From the NCBI GenBank assembly GCA_963842305.1, contig CAWJFW010000002.1, forward strand, positions 124,001 through 188,000: 64,000 bases of DNA. The letters are read 5' to 3'. The translations under genes and the position numbers were made by a program. Below, piece after piece: positions 58,057 through 64,000 of the stretch. Each line of letters opens with the position of its first letter. The first letter of the stretch is position 1. The DNA is from JAIBJN01 sp963842305. GTDB taxonomy: Bacteria; Actinomycetota; Thermoleophilia; Gaiellales; Gaiellaceae. The notes under the pieces are model-generated. The model searched no databases. It worked only from the letters and a program-made list of their open reading frames with translations, and had not been told where the DNA came from.

Positions 58057-58791
58057 TCAGAGGGTTCGCATCAGGACGAGCCCAACGGCCAGCGCGACGA
58101 CCCCGGCGGCGAGCGCGCGGAGCGCGCTCTCGTTTGCCCGAATCAGGAGCGCGGTGGTGACCGGCTCCGATGTACCGTCGACACGGTCTATGTGCCCTTC
58201 GACATGGACGACGCGACGGCGAAGGTCGCGAACGGGCGTCGAGAGCGTTCTTTGCGCCCGGCTCGAGAAATACGCGAAGACGGCGGCCGAGATTGCGACC
58301 AAATCGAGCTTTCCCGCGGCGGCGAAGTACGCCGTGAGGAGCGGGAAAGCGCCCCAGGAAAGCGCGAACCAGGCATCGCTGTGGAACCGTCCGCGGGCCA
58401 GCTCGAGGTTGTACGCGACCACGATGAATCCTCCGATCAGAACGAAAAGGCCGATCCATGGATCGAACGTGATCGCCCCGGCGACGCCGATCGCGACGGC
58501 ACCCGCAATCGATGCGATCGCGAGAGCCACGAGCATCGAGCCCGGGATCCGCGTCTGCAGAGGCCTCCCGTTGAGCTCGTCCAGCGCGTGCGCGCCGATC
58601 CCCACGGCCAGGAAGAACGCGGCGACGGTGGGGAGGAAGCGGTCCCATGCGAAGGCGGAGGTCAGCGCCGCACCGATGGCGACGTAGCTCAGGTGCCAGG
58701 CCGTGTACGGCAGGTGGAGCAGCGTGACGTAGTCCCGCCAGCCCCCAGGAGCGAGAGCGTAGAACGAGGGACGGCTTGCCTCAGTCTGCAC
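58057..58791 (-). CDS. polytopic membrane protein, UbiA-like prenyltransferase candidate
   Basis: A 244-residue protein with about seven hydrophobic helices. GAHALDELNGRPLQTRIPG (around 67-85) resembles the first Asp-rich loop of UbiA-type aromatic prenyltransferases, which usually have DxxxD. A second loop, RGRFHSDAWFALSWGAFP, stands where they have their second acidic motif, but the acidic pattern is incomplete. GTG 58791 starts 11 bp inside the MenG-like gene. The pairing with a MenG/UbiE methyltransferase supports a quinone or lipid role. The enzyme class is tentative. Confidence 0.6.
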   Translation of the reverse strand: MQTEASRPSFYALAPGGWRDYVTLLHLPYTAWHLSYVAIGAALTSAFAWDRFLPTVAAFFLAVGIGAHALDELNGRPLQTRIPGSMLVALAIASIAGAVAIGVAGAITFDPWIGLFVLIGGFIVVAYNLELARGRFHSDAWFALSWGAFPLLTAYFAAAGKLDLVAISAAVFAYFSSRAQRTLSTPVRDLRRRVVHVEGHIDRVDGTSEPVTTALLIRANESALRALAAGVVALAVGLVLMRTL

Positions 58792-59506
58792 GGACGCCCC
58801 ACATCACGATCCCGCCACCGAGGCTGAGGAGGCGCGCCTGGACATCGGTGATCCCGGCGCCTTCCCAGACCCCGCGCAGACGCTCCGGCGGCCACCGCTC
58901 CCAGAAGCTGCGAATGCTCGGTCCCAGGAAGTCGCCGACGTTCGACCAGCCCGGGGAGACCGCTCGTCCGGCGAGCGGAAGCCCGAAGCGGACGTAGGAC
59001 TCCCACGCCGCACGGGGGAGCGGCCGCGGCGGCACCGCGAACTCGAGCATCGCGATTCGCCCTCCCGGCCGGACGACGCGGGCGAGCTCCCGCATGGTCG
59101 CCGCCGGTTCATCGACGTACCGGAGGAGATAGGTGAACGTCAGACCCTCGAACCTCGAGTCCTCGTACGGCAGCGACTCCGCGCGGCCCTCCTGCAGCTC
59201 GATCCGTCCGGCCAGGCCGGCTGCCTCGACGCGGCGCCTGCCCTCCGCGAGCATCTCCGGGCTCTGGTCGATCCCGACGACCCGGCAGCCGTGCCGGCGG
59301 GCGACCTCGACGGCGACCGCCGCCGTTCCGGACGCGACATCGAGCACGGTGTCCCCGGGTTCGACGGCGAGACGCGAGGCGAGAAACGAGCGCCAGCGCG
59401 GATCCTGGCCGAAGCTGAGCAGGCGTGCGTATCGGTCGTAGGTCTTGGCCAGCGGCGCGAACAGCTCGCGTGCGGCGCGGCTCCGCTCGGATGCTGGCGC
59501 GGTCAC
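58781..59506 (-). CDS. UbiE/MenG-type class I methyltransferase
   Basis: A 241-residue SAM methyltransferase. Seen: FAPLAKTYDRYARLLSFGQD (16-35) with the family YDR block, the SAM motif VLDVASGTAAVAVEVARRHG (53-72), and VVGIDQSPEML. The C-terminal PPERLRGVWEGAGITDVQAR matches the demethylmenaquinone methyltransferase family. It likely methylates a quinone or another lipid ring. GTG 59506 is in the left arm of a 9-bp inverted repeat shared with the divergent gene start. Context with a UbiA-like protein is supportive. A gene symbol is withheld. Confidence 0.85.
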   Translation of the reverse strand: MTAPASERSRAARELFAPLAKTYDRYARLLSFGQDPRWRSFLASRLAVEPGDTVLDVASGTAAVAVEVARRHGCRVVGIDQSPEMLAEGRRRVEAAGLAGRIELQEGRAESLPYEDSRFEGLTFTYLLRYVDEPAATMRELARVVRPGGRIAMLEFAVPPRPLPRAAWESYVRFGLPLAGRAVSPGWSNVGDFLGPSIRSFWERWPPERLRGVWEGAGITDVQARLLSLGGGIVMWGVRAD

Positions 59507-59530
59507 GGGGATATTGTTGCGCCCCGTGAC
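59502..59530. promoter_or_regulatory. perfect inverted repeat holding two divergent GTG starts
   Basis: GTCACGGGG (59502-59510) and CCCCGTGAC (59522-59530) are exact reverse complements around an 11-base AT-rich centre (ATATTGTTGCG). Each arm contains the GTG start of one divergent gene. With only 19 bp between the start codons, both promoters must overlap coding sequence or the transcripts are leaderless. Confidence 0.5.
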
Positions 59531-60077
59531 TCTCGAGGAGGAGTTGAGCGCCGCCGGGGAGGCCGCCGGCGAGTGGGCGAACGTCGGGGAGGAGGTTGTC
59601 GCGGTGATCCCGACCGAGCCCGGAGCGGGCGTCCGCGTCTACCTGTGTGCCTACGAGAAGGACGGCGAACGTACCTGGCTCGCGCTGGATGCCCAGGGGA
59701 CGCCGATTGCCGACCGGGTGCTGGTCCGCGACGCCGTTTCGATCGCGGCGATGTGCGAGCTGGCCGAGGAGAGCGCCGGAGGGGGAGATCTCGGCGAGCT
59801 GCAGGCGCAGCTCGTCGAGCTCCGGCTGACCGACAATCCGGATGGGATCGAGGAGGCCGAGGTGGCCGTCTCGGAGCTCAAGGAGACGATCGAGCCGCCG
59901 CCTCGTGTTGCGAGCGTCGGCTACCTCGACGAGATCGGCCTCGCGGCCGCGAAGCTCGAGCAGGCGCTGGGCCAGCCCGGCGGCTCTCCCTTCGCCGAGG
60001 CGATGAAGACCGGGGTCGCGGCCGCGGACGAGCTTGCCGACGAAGTCGAGGCCCACTACAGGGGCCCGCTCGGCTGA
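59526..60077 (+). CDS. hypothetical acidic protein
   Basis: A 183-residue acidic protein starting VTLEEELSAAGEAAGEWANV. The N-terminal half looks like an alpha/beta fold (VVAVIPTEPGAGVRVYLCAY), and the C-terminal half is helical (DLGELQAQLVELRLTDNPDG, then EAEVAVSELKE). I recognise no family. The single Cys pair position is not conserved-looking. GTG 59526 lies in an inverted repeat shared with the divergent MenG-like gene. It converges on the ferritin gene with a three-base gap. Coding is supported by length and frame quality only. Confidence 0.65.
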   Translation: MTLEEELSAAGEAAGEWANVGEEVVAVIPTEPGAGVRVYLCAYEKDGERTWLALDAQGTPIADRVLVRDAVSIAAMCELAEESAGGGDLGELQAQLVELRLTDNPDGIEEAEVAVSELKETIEPPPRVASVGYLDEIGLAAAKLEQALGQPGGSPFAEAMKTGVAAADELADEVEAHYRGPLG

Positions 60078-60080
60078 CCG

Positions 60081-60608
60081 CTAGAGAGCGCCGCCCGCTG
60101 CGGCGGGCGCGGAGGGATCGGCGCCATCGTCGCCGATCGAGGTGCGCGCGAGGTACTCCTCGGCGAGCAGCAGATTCGATTCGGCGGCCCTGGTCACGAT
60201 CGACAGCAGGTCGGACATGCTCGCCACCTCCTCACGCTGCTCCTTGAGGAACCAGTCGAGGAACTGGGCGCCGACGAGCTCGTTCTCCTCGCGTGCCAGC
60301 GACGCGAGCCGGCTGATCTGCTCCGTCACCTGCTTCTCCTGATCGAGTGCGAGGCGCACCGGCGCGACCCCATCCTTGAAGGTCGTCTTCGGCTCGATGA
60401 CGGCGGGCACCGTAACGGGCAGGTCGGCGTCGAGCAGGTACTGCACGATCATGTGCGCGTGGTTTCGCTCCTCCACGGCCTGTCGATAGAAGTGCGCCGC
60501 GAGGTTGGGAAGCGTCTCCTGGTCGTAGTACACAGCGATCGCCACGTACTGCTGCGAGGCCGCGTACTCGTTGCCGATGTGGGCATTCAGCTCCTCCGCG
60601 AAGCTCAT
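60081..60608 (-). CDS. ferritin (non-heme, bacterial FtnA-like)
   Basis: A 175-residue ferritin-like iron-storage protein. Ferroxidase-site residues fit the pattern: Glu in HIGNEYAASQQY, Glu and His in RQAVEERNHAHMI (E-x2-H), and a downstream QFLDWFLKEQREE carrying the further Glu residues. The four-helix bundle is clear, and the C-terminus is short and Ala/Gly-rich. It oxidises and stores iron in the cytoplasm. ATG 60608 (MSFAEEL) is preferred; ATG 60620 would add four residues. It diverges from the 97-residue gene with a 40-bp gap. Confidence 0.88.
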   Translation of the reverse strand: MSFAEELNAHIGNEYAASQQYVAIAVYYDQETLPNLAAHFYRQAVEERNHAHMIVQYLLDADLPVTVPAVIEPKTTFKDGVAPVRLALDQEKQVTEQISRLASLAREENELVGAQFLDWFLKEQREEVASMSDLLSIVTRAAESNLLLAEEYLARTSIGDDGADPSAPAAAGGAL

Positions 60609-60648
60609 GCGTGCGTACATTACGTGGAGCGAGCGACGAAAGGACGCA

Positions 60649-60942
60649 ATGGAAGGCGGATTCGGCTTCCCCTTGGGCGGCGACCCGGAAGATCTGATGC
60701 GCGGCTTGCGCGAGTTCGCGGAGCGGCAGACCGAGGCGATGCAGGAGTCGCAGCGCGAGCAGTTCGCGACGCTCACGCTCAACACCGCGGTCGAGTTGAC
60801 CGGTGCGGCGCTCAAGCAGATGCACGTCGACGGCTCCCCCGACGAGCAGGCGATCGCGCTTCGGGACGGGATGCGCGTGCTCTTCCCCGAGGCGGTCGCG
60901 CTGGTCTCGGCCGCCCGTCAGGGCTTCATGCGGGAGCGCTAG
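60649..60942 (+). CDS. small hypothetical protein, divergent from ferritin
   Basis: A 97-residue, mostly helical protein: MEGGFGFPLGGDPEDLMRGL, then REFAERQTEAMQESQREQFA and a hydrophobic tail VLFPEAVALVSAARQGFM. A good AAAGGA ribosome-binding site precedes the ATG. I recognise no family; the Gly/Pro-rich start followed by an amphipathic helix is distinctive. A hairpin, CGGCCAG-6-CTGGCCG (60951-60970), follows its stop. Its divergence from ferritin may reflect shared control but is not evidence of function. Confidence 0.65.
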   Translation: MEGGFGFPLGGDPEDLMRGLREFAERQTEAMQESQREQFATLTLNTAVELTGAALKQMHVDGSPDEQAIALRDGMRVLFPEAVALVSAARQGFMRER

Positions 60943-60950
60943 TGCCGCTT

Positions 60951-60970
60951 CGGCCAGTCGCGCCTGGCCG
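60951..60970 (+). terminator. hairpin after the 97-residue gene
   Basis: CGGCCAG-TCGCGC-CTGGCCG is a seven-base perfect stem eight bases after the stop. There is no T-run, so intrinsic termination is uncertain. Confidence 0.35.
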
Positions 60971-60984
60971 GTGCGGGGCAGAAG

Positions 60985-61001
60985 CAGGCATGCATTGCCT
61001 G
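60985..61001 (+). promoter_or_regulatory. hairpin abutting the ribosome-binding site of the LysE-type gene
   Basis: CAGGCA-TGCAT-TGCCTG has six-base perfect arms and its last base is the first G of the GGAGGGG ribosome-binding site before GTG 61014. It could mask or expose translation initiation of the exporter. No known riboswitch class was recognised. Confidence 0.35.
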
Positions 61002-61013
61002 GAGGGGTACTAA

Positions 61014-61655
61014 GTGCCGCTTCCCGATCCCGGCACGCTCGCGGTTTTTGCCGCGGCGGCTCTCGCGCTGCTCGTGATCCCCGGCCCGGCGGTGCTCTAC
61101 ATCGTCACGCAGTCGATGCAGCACGGCCGCAAAGCGGGCCTCGTGTCCATGCTCGGAGTGCAGACCGGCGGGCTCGTGCACGTGATGGCCGCGGCGCTCG
61201 GGCTCTCGGCGCTGCTCGTCTCTTCCGCCGTTGCCTTCAACATCGTCAAGTTCGCCGGGGCCGCCTACCTGATCTTCCTCGGCCTCCGGAAGCTCTTATC
61301 GCGGGAGCGGTTCGAGACGACCTCCGAGCGGCCGCCGCACCGCCTCGACCGGCTCTACCGCCAGGGCATCGTCGTGAACGTGCTCAACCCCAAGACGGCC
61401 CTCTTCTTCTTTGCCTTCTTGCCGCAGTTCGTCGACGTCAGCGAGGGCTCGGTCGGCCTCCAGATCGCGATTCTCGGCCTGTTCTTCCTTCTCCTCGCCG
61501 CGATGAGCGACGGGGCGTACGCGATCGCCGCCGGAACGGCCTCGGACTGGCTTCGCGAGAATCCGCGGTTCCTGCGGGCAGAGCGCTGGATCTCGGGAAC
61601 GGTGCTTGTCGGTCTCGGAGTGACGGCGGCGCTCTCGGGGTCTCACCGCAAGTAG
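61014..61655 (+). CDS. LysE/RhtB-family amino acid exporter
   Basis: A 213-residue membrane exporter. Five to six transmembrane helices are visible (LAVFAAAALALLVIPGPAVL at the start). The LysE family region IPGPAVLYIVTQSMQHGRKA (22-41) and NVLNPKTALFFFAFLPQFVD (around 121-140) are diagnostic. It exports amino acids or related amines. GTG 61014 is preceded by GGAGGGG and a small hairpin that may affect initiation. It converges on the GNAT gene; repeat B copy 2 lies between them. Confidence 0.9.
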   Translation: MPLPDPGTLAVFAAAALALLVIPGPAVLYIVTQSMQHGRKAGLVSMLGVQTGGLVHVMAAALGLSALLVSSAVAFNIVKFAGAAYLIFLGLRKLLSRERFETTSERPPHRLDRLYRQGIVVNVLNPKTALFFFAFLPQFVDVSEGSVGLQIAILGLFFLLLAAMSDGAYAIAAGTASDWLRENPRFLRAERWISGTVLVGLGVTAALSGSHRK

Positions 61656-61666
61656 CCGCATCTCCC

Positions 61667-61697
61667 GGGGCACCCCGGCCCACCACCCACTTCCGAG
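61667..61697 (+). repeat. dispersed repeat B, copy 2
   Basis: Matches 22342-22372 in 28 of 31 bases, with weaker similarity for about 30 bp further. It lies in the 103-bp gap between the convergent exporter and GNAT genes. A shorter, diverged block is at 36569-36596. Confidence 0.6.
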
Positions 61698-61758
61698 TCT
61701 AGTGCTGAATTCCGGACGCGTGGCGCTCGGCTCCGTGCCAAGCGCGTAACACAGAAGT

Positions 61759-62694
61759 TCAGCCGATCCGGACGCGGCGGGCCATGCGAAAGAACGTCTC
61801 GCGGAAGCCTCGTCGCGGCCAGAAGCGCGACGACTCGAGGTTGGCGACACGCCAGTCCGTCTGCACCGAGGAGTAGCCGGCCTCACGGGCCCAGGCGAGC
61901 GCGCGCTCCGTGAGCGCGGTTCCGGCGCCGCTGCGGCGCGCCTCCGGCAGGGTGGCAGCAACGGAGAGGTAGACAGACCCGGGCGGTCGCGCCAGGTCCG
62001 GCTGCTCGAGCTCCATCACGAGGTGCCCGACGATCTGCCCGCCGATCTCGGCGACGAAGTAGCCGACCTCCGGATCCTCGAGGGCGGCCTTCCAGTCGTT
62101 CAGGAACACTTCGACCGGTGGCACGACCAGCCCGCTGAACGTCGGCGCGCTCGCGTGCGCCTGCCAGATCTGGGTGGCGAGCTCCGGAGCGGCGCGCAGG
62201 TCGTCGAACGTTCCCTGCCGGACGACCAGGCCCGCCGGGAGCGGCCGAGGGTCGGCACCGCTTTCCCGGATCCCGTGCGCCTGCATGTGCCCGAAGGCGA
62301 CCCGGAACCAGGGCGCGGTCAGCTCGGGCACAGCCGGGACGAGCGCAAGGTGGAGCAGCGCGTCGTCGGCAACCCAGCGCACCGCGGCCAGGCGATAGAG
62401 ATCTCTGACAACCTCCGGCTCGCTCGCGGCATGTCCGGCGAGGCCGATCCACACATGCCGCTTCCACCACTGGCTCTCGTTCACCGACCCGAGGAGGTAC
62501 CCCACGACCTCGCCCCCGTCCACCGCGACGGTCCCGCTGGCCGCCTCCTTCTCCCACGCGCGCCGGACGAGGGCGACTGCGTCCCCCACGGGAGCGAGCA
62601 GCGGCTCGGCTGCACGGTGCCGCTCGTGCCGCTCGGCGAGAAGGGCGGCCGCCGCCTCGACGTCCCGGGCGGCGAACGACCGCACCTCGAGCAC
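61759..62694 (-). CDS. double-domain GNAT acetyltransferase-like protein
   Basis: A 311-residue protein with two GNAT-like halves. The C-terminal half is clearer: GYFVAEIGGQIVGHLVMELE, VYLSVAATLPEARRSGAGTA with the acetyl-CoA loop RRSGAG, and ALAWAREAGYSSVQTDWRVA. The N-terminal half (AAGTVAVDGGEVVGYLLGSV-like, around residue 55) has a GNAT beta strand but no clear CoA loop, so only one half may be active. The start is GTG 62694, one base overlapping the stop of acs (TAGTG). The acceptor is unknown. Confidence 0.8.
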   Translation of the reverse strand: MLEVRSFAARDVEAAAALLAERHERHRAAEPLLAPVGDAVALVRRAWEKEAASGTVAVDGGEVVGYLLGSVNESQWWKRHVWIGLAGHAASEPEVVRDLYRLAAVRWVADDALLHLALVPAVPELTAPWFRVAFGHMQAHGIRESGADPRPLPAGLVVRQGTFDDLRAAPELATQIWQAHASAPTFSGLVVPPVEVFLNDWKAALEDPEVGYFVAEIGGQIVGHLVMELEQPDLARPPGSVYLSVAATLPEARRSGAGTALTERALAWAREAGYSSVQTDWRVANLESSRFWPRRGFRETFFRMARRVRIG

Positions 62695-64000
62695 TAGGCC
62701 TCCTGCGAGGCCTCGGCGACAGCACGCTCTTTGATCTCCTCGACGACCGTCGGGTCGGCGAGCGTGGTCGTGTCACCGAGGGTGCGGTTTTCAGAGACGT
62801 CCGTGAGCAGCCGCCGCATGATCTTGCCGGAGCGTGTCTTCGGAAGCTCGGGCGTGAAGACGATGTTCGCCGGCCGCGCGATCTTCCCGATCTTCGTGGC
62901 CACGTGGTCGCGGAGCTCGGCCATCATCTCGGGCGAGCCTTCCTCGCCGTCCTTGAGGCTGACGAAGGCGACGATGGCCTGGCCCGTCGTCGCGTCGCTG
63001 CGCCCGCACACGGCTGCCTCCGCGACCTTCTGGTGATCGACGAGCGCGCTCTCGACCTCGATCGTGGAGATGCGATGTCCGGAGACGTTCATGACGTCGT
63101 CCACCCGCCCCATGAGCCAGAAGTCGCCGTCCTCGTCGACCCGCGCGCCGTCTCCCGCGAAGTACATGCCGGGGAAGCGGCTCCAGTAGGTCTCCACGAA
63201 GCGGTCGTGATCCTTGTAGATGCCGCGGAGCATCGCCGGCCACGGCCGGCGCAGCACCAGGTAACCACCTCCGCCCGGCGGGACCTCCTCTCCCTTGTCG
63301 TTCACGACGGCGGCGTCGATCCCGGGAAACGGGTGCGTCGCCGATCCGGGCTTCGTCGTCGTGACGCCGGGAAGGGGCGTGAGCATGGCCATCCCCGTCT
63401 CGGTCTGCCACCACGTGTCGACGATGGGGCAGCGCCCGCCGCCGATGTGCTCGCGGTACCAGATCCACGCTTCCGGATTGATCGGCTCGCCGACCGAGCC
63501 GAGCAAGCGCAGAGAGGAGAGGTCGTGCTTCTCGGCGTACTGAGGGCCCCACTTCATGTGGGCGCGGATTGCGGTCGGTGCCGTGTAGAGGATGTCGACC
63601 CCGTATCGCTCGACGATCGCCCACCAGCGGTCACATTCGGGAAAGTCGGGCACGCCCTCGTACAGGACTCCGGTCGTCGCGTTCGCGAGCGGCCCGTAGA
63701 CGATGTAGCTGTGGCCTGTCACCCAACCGATGTCCGCCGCACACCAGTAGACGGAGTCGGGCTTGATATCGAAGATGTAGTGGTGCGTGGCGGCGACGCC
63801 GGCGAGGTAGCCGCCGGTCGTGTGCACGATTCCCTTCGGCTTCGCCGTCGTGCCGCTCGTGTACAGGAGGTAGAGGAGATCCTCCGAGTCCATCGGCTCG
63901 CACGGGCACGAGGAGGGGTCGTCGCTCTTTCCCTCGATCACATCCTGCGCCCAGACGTCGCGGCCGTCCTTCATCTCGACGTCGCCCTCCACGCGGCGCC
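62694..64000 (-). CDS. acs: acetyl-CoA synthetase (AMP-forming), C-terminal two thirds; 5' end beyond window
   Basis: About 435 residues of an ANL-superfamily acyl-CoA synthetase activating acetate; the N-terminal part continues past the window end. Seen: the AMP-binding P-loop LLYTSGTTAKPKGIVHTTGG, the WCAADIGWVTGHSYIVYGPL region, the VDTWWQTETGM acid-binding site, GDGARVDEDGDFWLMGR, and the catalytic Lys in KTRSGKIMRRLL near the C-terminus. These give acetyl-CoA synthetase rather than a long-chain enzyme. The gene ends in TAGTG shared with the GNAT gene, a coupling of interest because GNATs can acetylate Acs-type lysines, though this double-domain GNAT is not shown to do so. Confidence 0.92.
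   Translation of the reverse strand, partial: RRVEGDVEMKDGRDVWAQDVIEGKSDDPSSCPCEPMDSEDLLYLLYTSGTTAKPKGIVHTTGGYLAGVAATHHYIFDIKPDSVYWCAADIGWVTGHSYIVYGPLANATTGVLYEGVPDFPECDRWWAIVERYGVDILYTAPTAIRAHMKWGPQYAEKHDLSSLRLLGSVGEPINPEAWIWYREHIGGGRCPIVDTWWQTETGMAMLTPLPGVTTTKPGSATHPFPGIDAAVVNDKGEEVPPGGGGYLVLRRPWPAMLRGIYKDHDRFVETYWSRFPGMYFAGDGARVDEDGDFWLMGRVDDVMNVSGHRISTIEVESALVDHQKVAEAAVCGRSDATTGQAIVAFVSLKDGEEGSPEMMAELRDHVATKIGKIARPANIVFTPELPKTRSGKIMRRLLTDVSENRTLGDTTTLADPTVVEEIKERAVAEASQEA

Noticed and set aside
1..64000. tRNA, rRNA, CRISPR arrays, insertion sequences, prophage, toxin-antitoxin or restriction pairs
   Set aside because: None could be supported from sequence inspection; no T-loop-like segments, spaced direct repeats or transposase motifs were seen.

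Overview
The window is a GC-rich, densely packed bacterial chromosome segment. Genes run on both strands, often in short operons whose members overlap by 1-16 bp. The gene content (F420/PPOX-type small enzyme, MalT-like LuxR ATPase, primary-type sigma factor, PimA-like glycosyltransferase, hopanoid operon, few ATG starts) fits Actinomycetota. I infer a member of the Thermoleophilia (Gaiellales/Solirubrobacterales type), probably from a metagenome assembly. That placement is inference, because no rRNA gene is present. I saw no tRNA, rRNA, CRISPR array, insertion sequence or phage gene.

Layout. 0-4.1 kb (minus): an SDR dehydrogenase, a calcineurin-like phosphoesterase and two tandem Old-Yellow-Enzyme-type flavoproteins, the last cut by the window edge. 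4.1-4.25 kb: a 165-bp element with terminal inverted repeats. 4.8-10.3 kb: a putrescine/polyamine-type gamma-glutamylation module (PuuA-like ligase, VOC protein, PuuD-like hydrolase, aldehyde dehydrogenase) with a divergent amine/amino-acid permease. 10.3-19.4 kb: HAD phosphatase, a frameshifted phosphotransferase, secreted and small hypothetical proteins, a dimethylglycine/sarcosine dehydrogenase-like fusion, an ornithine cyclodeaminase-family gene, a PPOX protein, a CaiB-type CoA transferase and an aldo/keto reductase.

19.4-27.7 kb (plus): a nearly gapless hopanoid operon hpnC-hpnD-hpnE-shc-hpnA-hpnH-hpnG-ispH. It covers farnesyl-PP to squalene, cyclisation to hopene, attachment of adenosine and removal of adenine, and ends with an enzyme of isoprenoid precursor supply. 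Prephenate dehydratase follows. 28.5-32.8 kb (minus): GNAT, thioredoxin, HDAC-type deacetylase, FMN hydroxy-acid oxidase and a 5'-3' exonuclease. 33.0-36.5 kb: topoisomerase III and a primary-type sigma factor. 36.8-42.6 kb: a complete Dpp/Opp-type peptide ABC transporter ending in a textbook terminator.

42.8-47.9 kb is a signalling island with visibly less GC-biased codons in its centre: two small LuxR-type proteins, a MalT-like LuxR ATPase, a membrane HD-GYP phosphodiesterase, and a complete-looking minigene for a 28-residue hydrophobic peptide. 47.9-64 kb: adenosine deaminase family, aminotransferase, PimA-like glycosyltransferase, a frameshifted flippase-type membrane protein, a LEA-like protein, hydrolase, cyclic-nucleotide-binding protein, orphan DNA methyltransferase, exonuclease VII (xseA/xseB), a coiled-coil membrane protein, a UbiA-like/MenG-like pair, ferritin, a LysE exporter, a GNAT and the C-terminal two thirds of acetyl-CoA synthetase.

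The most notable points are two independent cases where only a CTG start fits (squalene-hopene cyclase and an alpha/beta hydrolase), two families of dispersed intergenic repeats, the microprotein minigene at 43.4 kb, and two single-base frameshifts in G/C runs that may be assembly errors.
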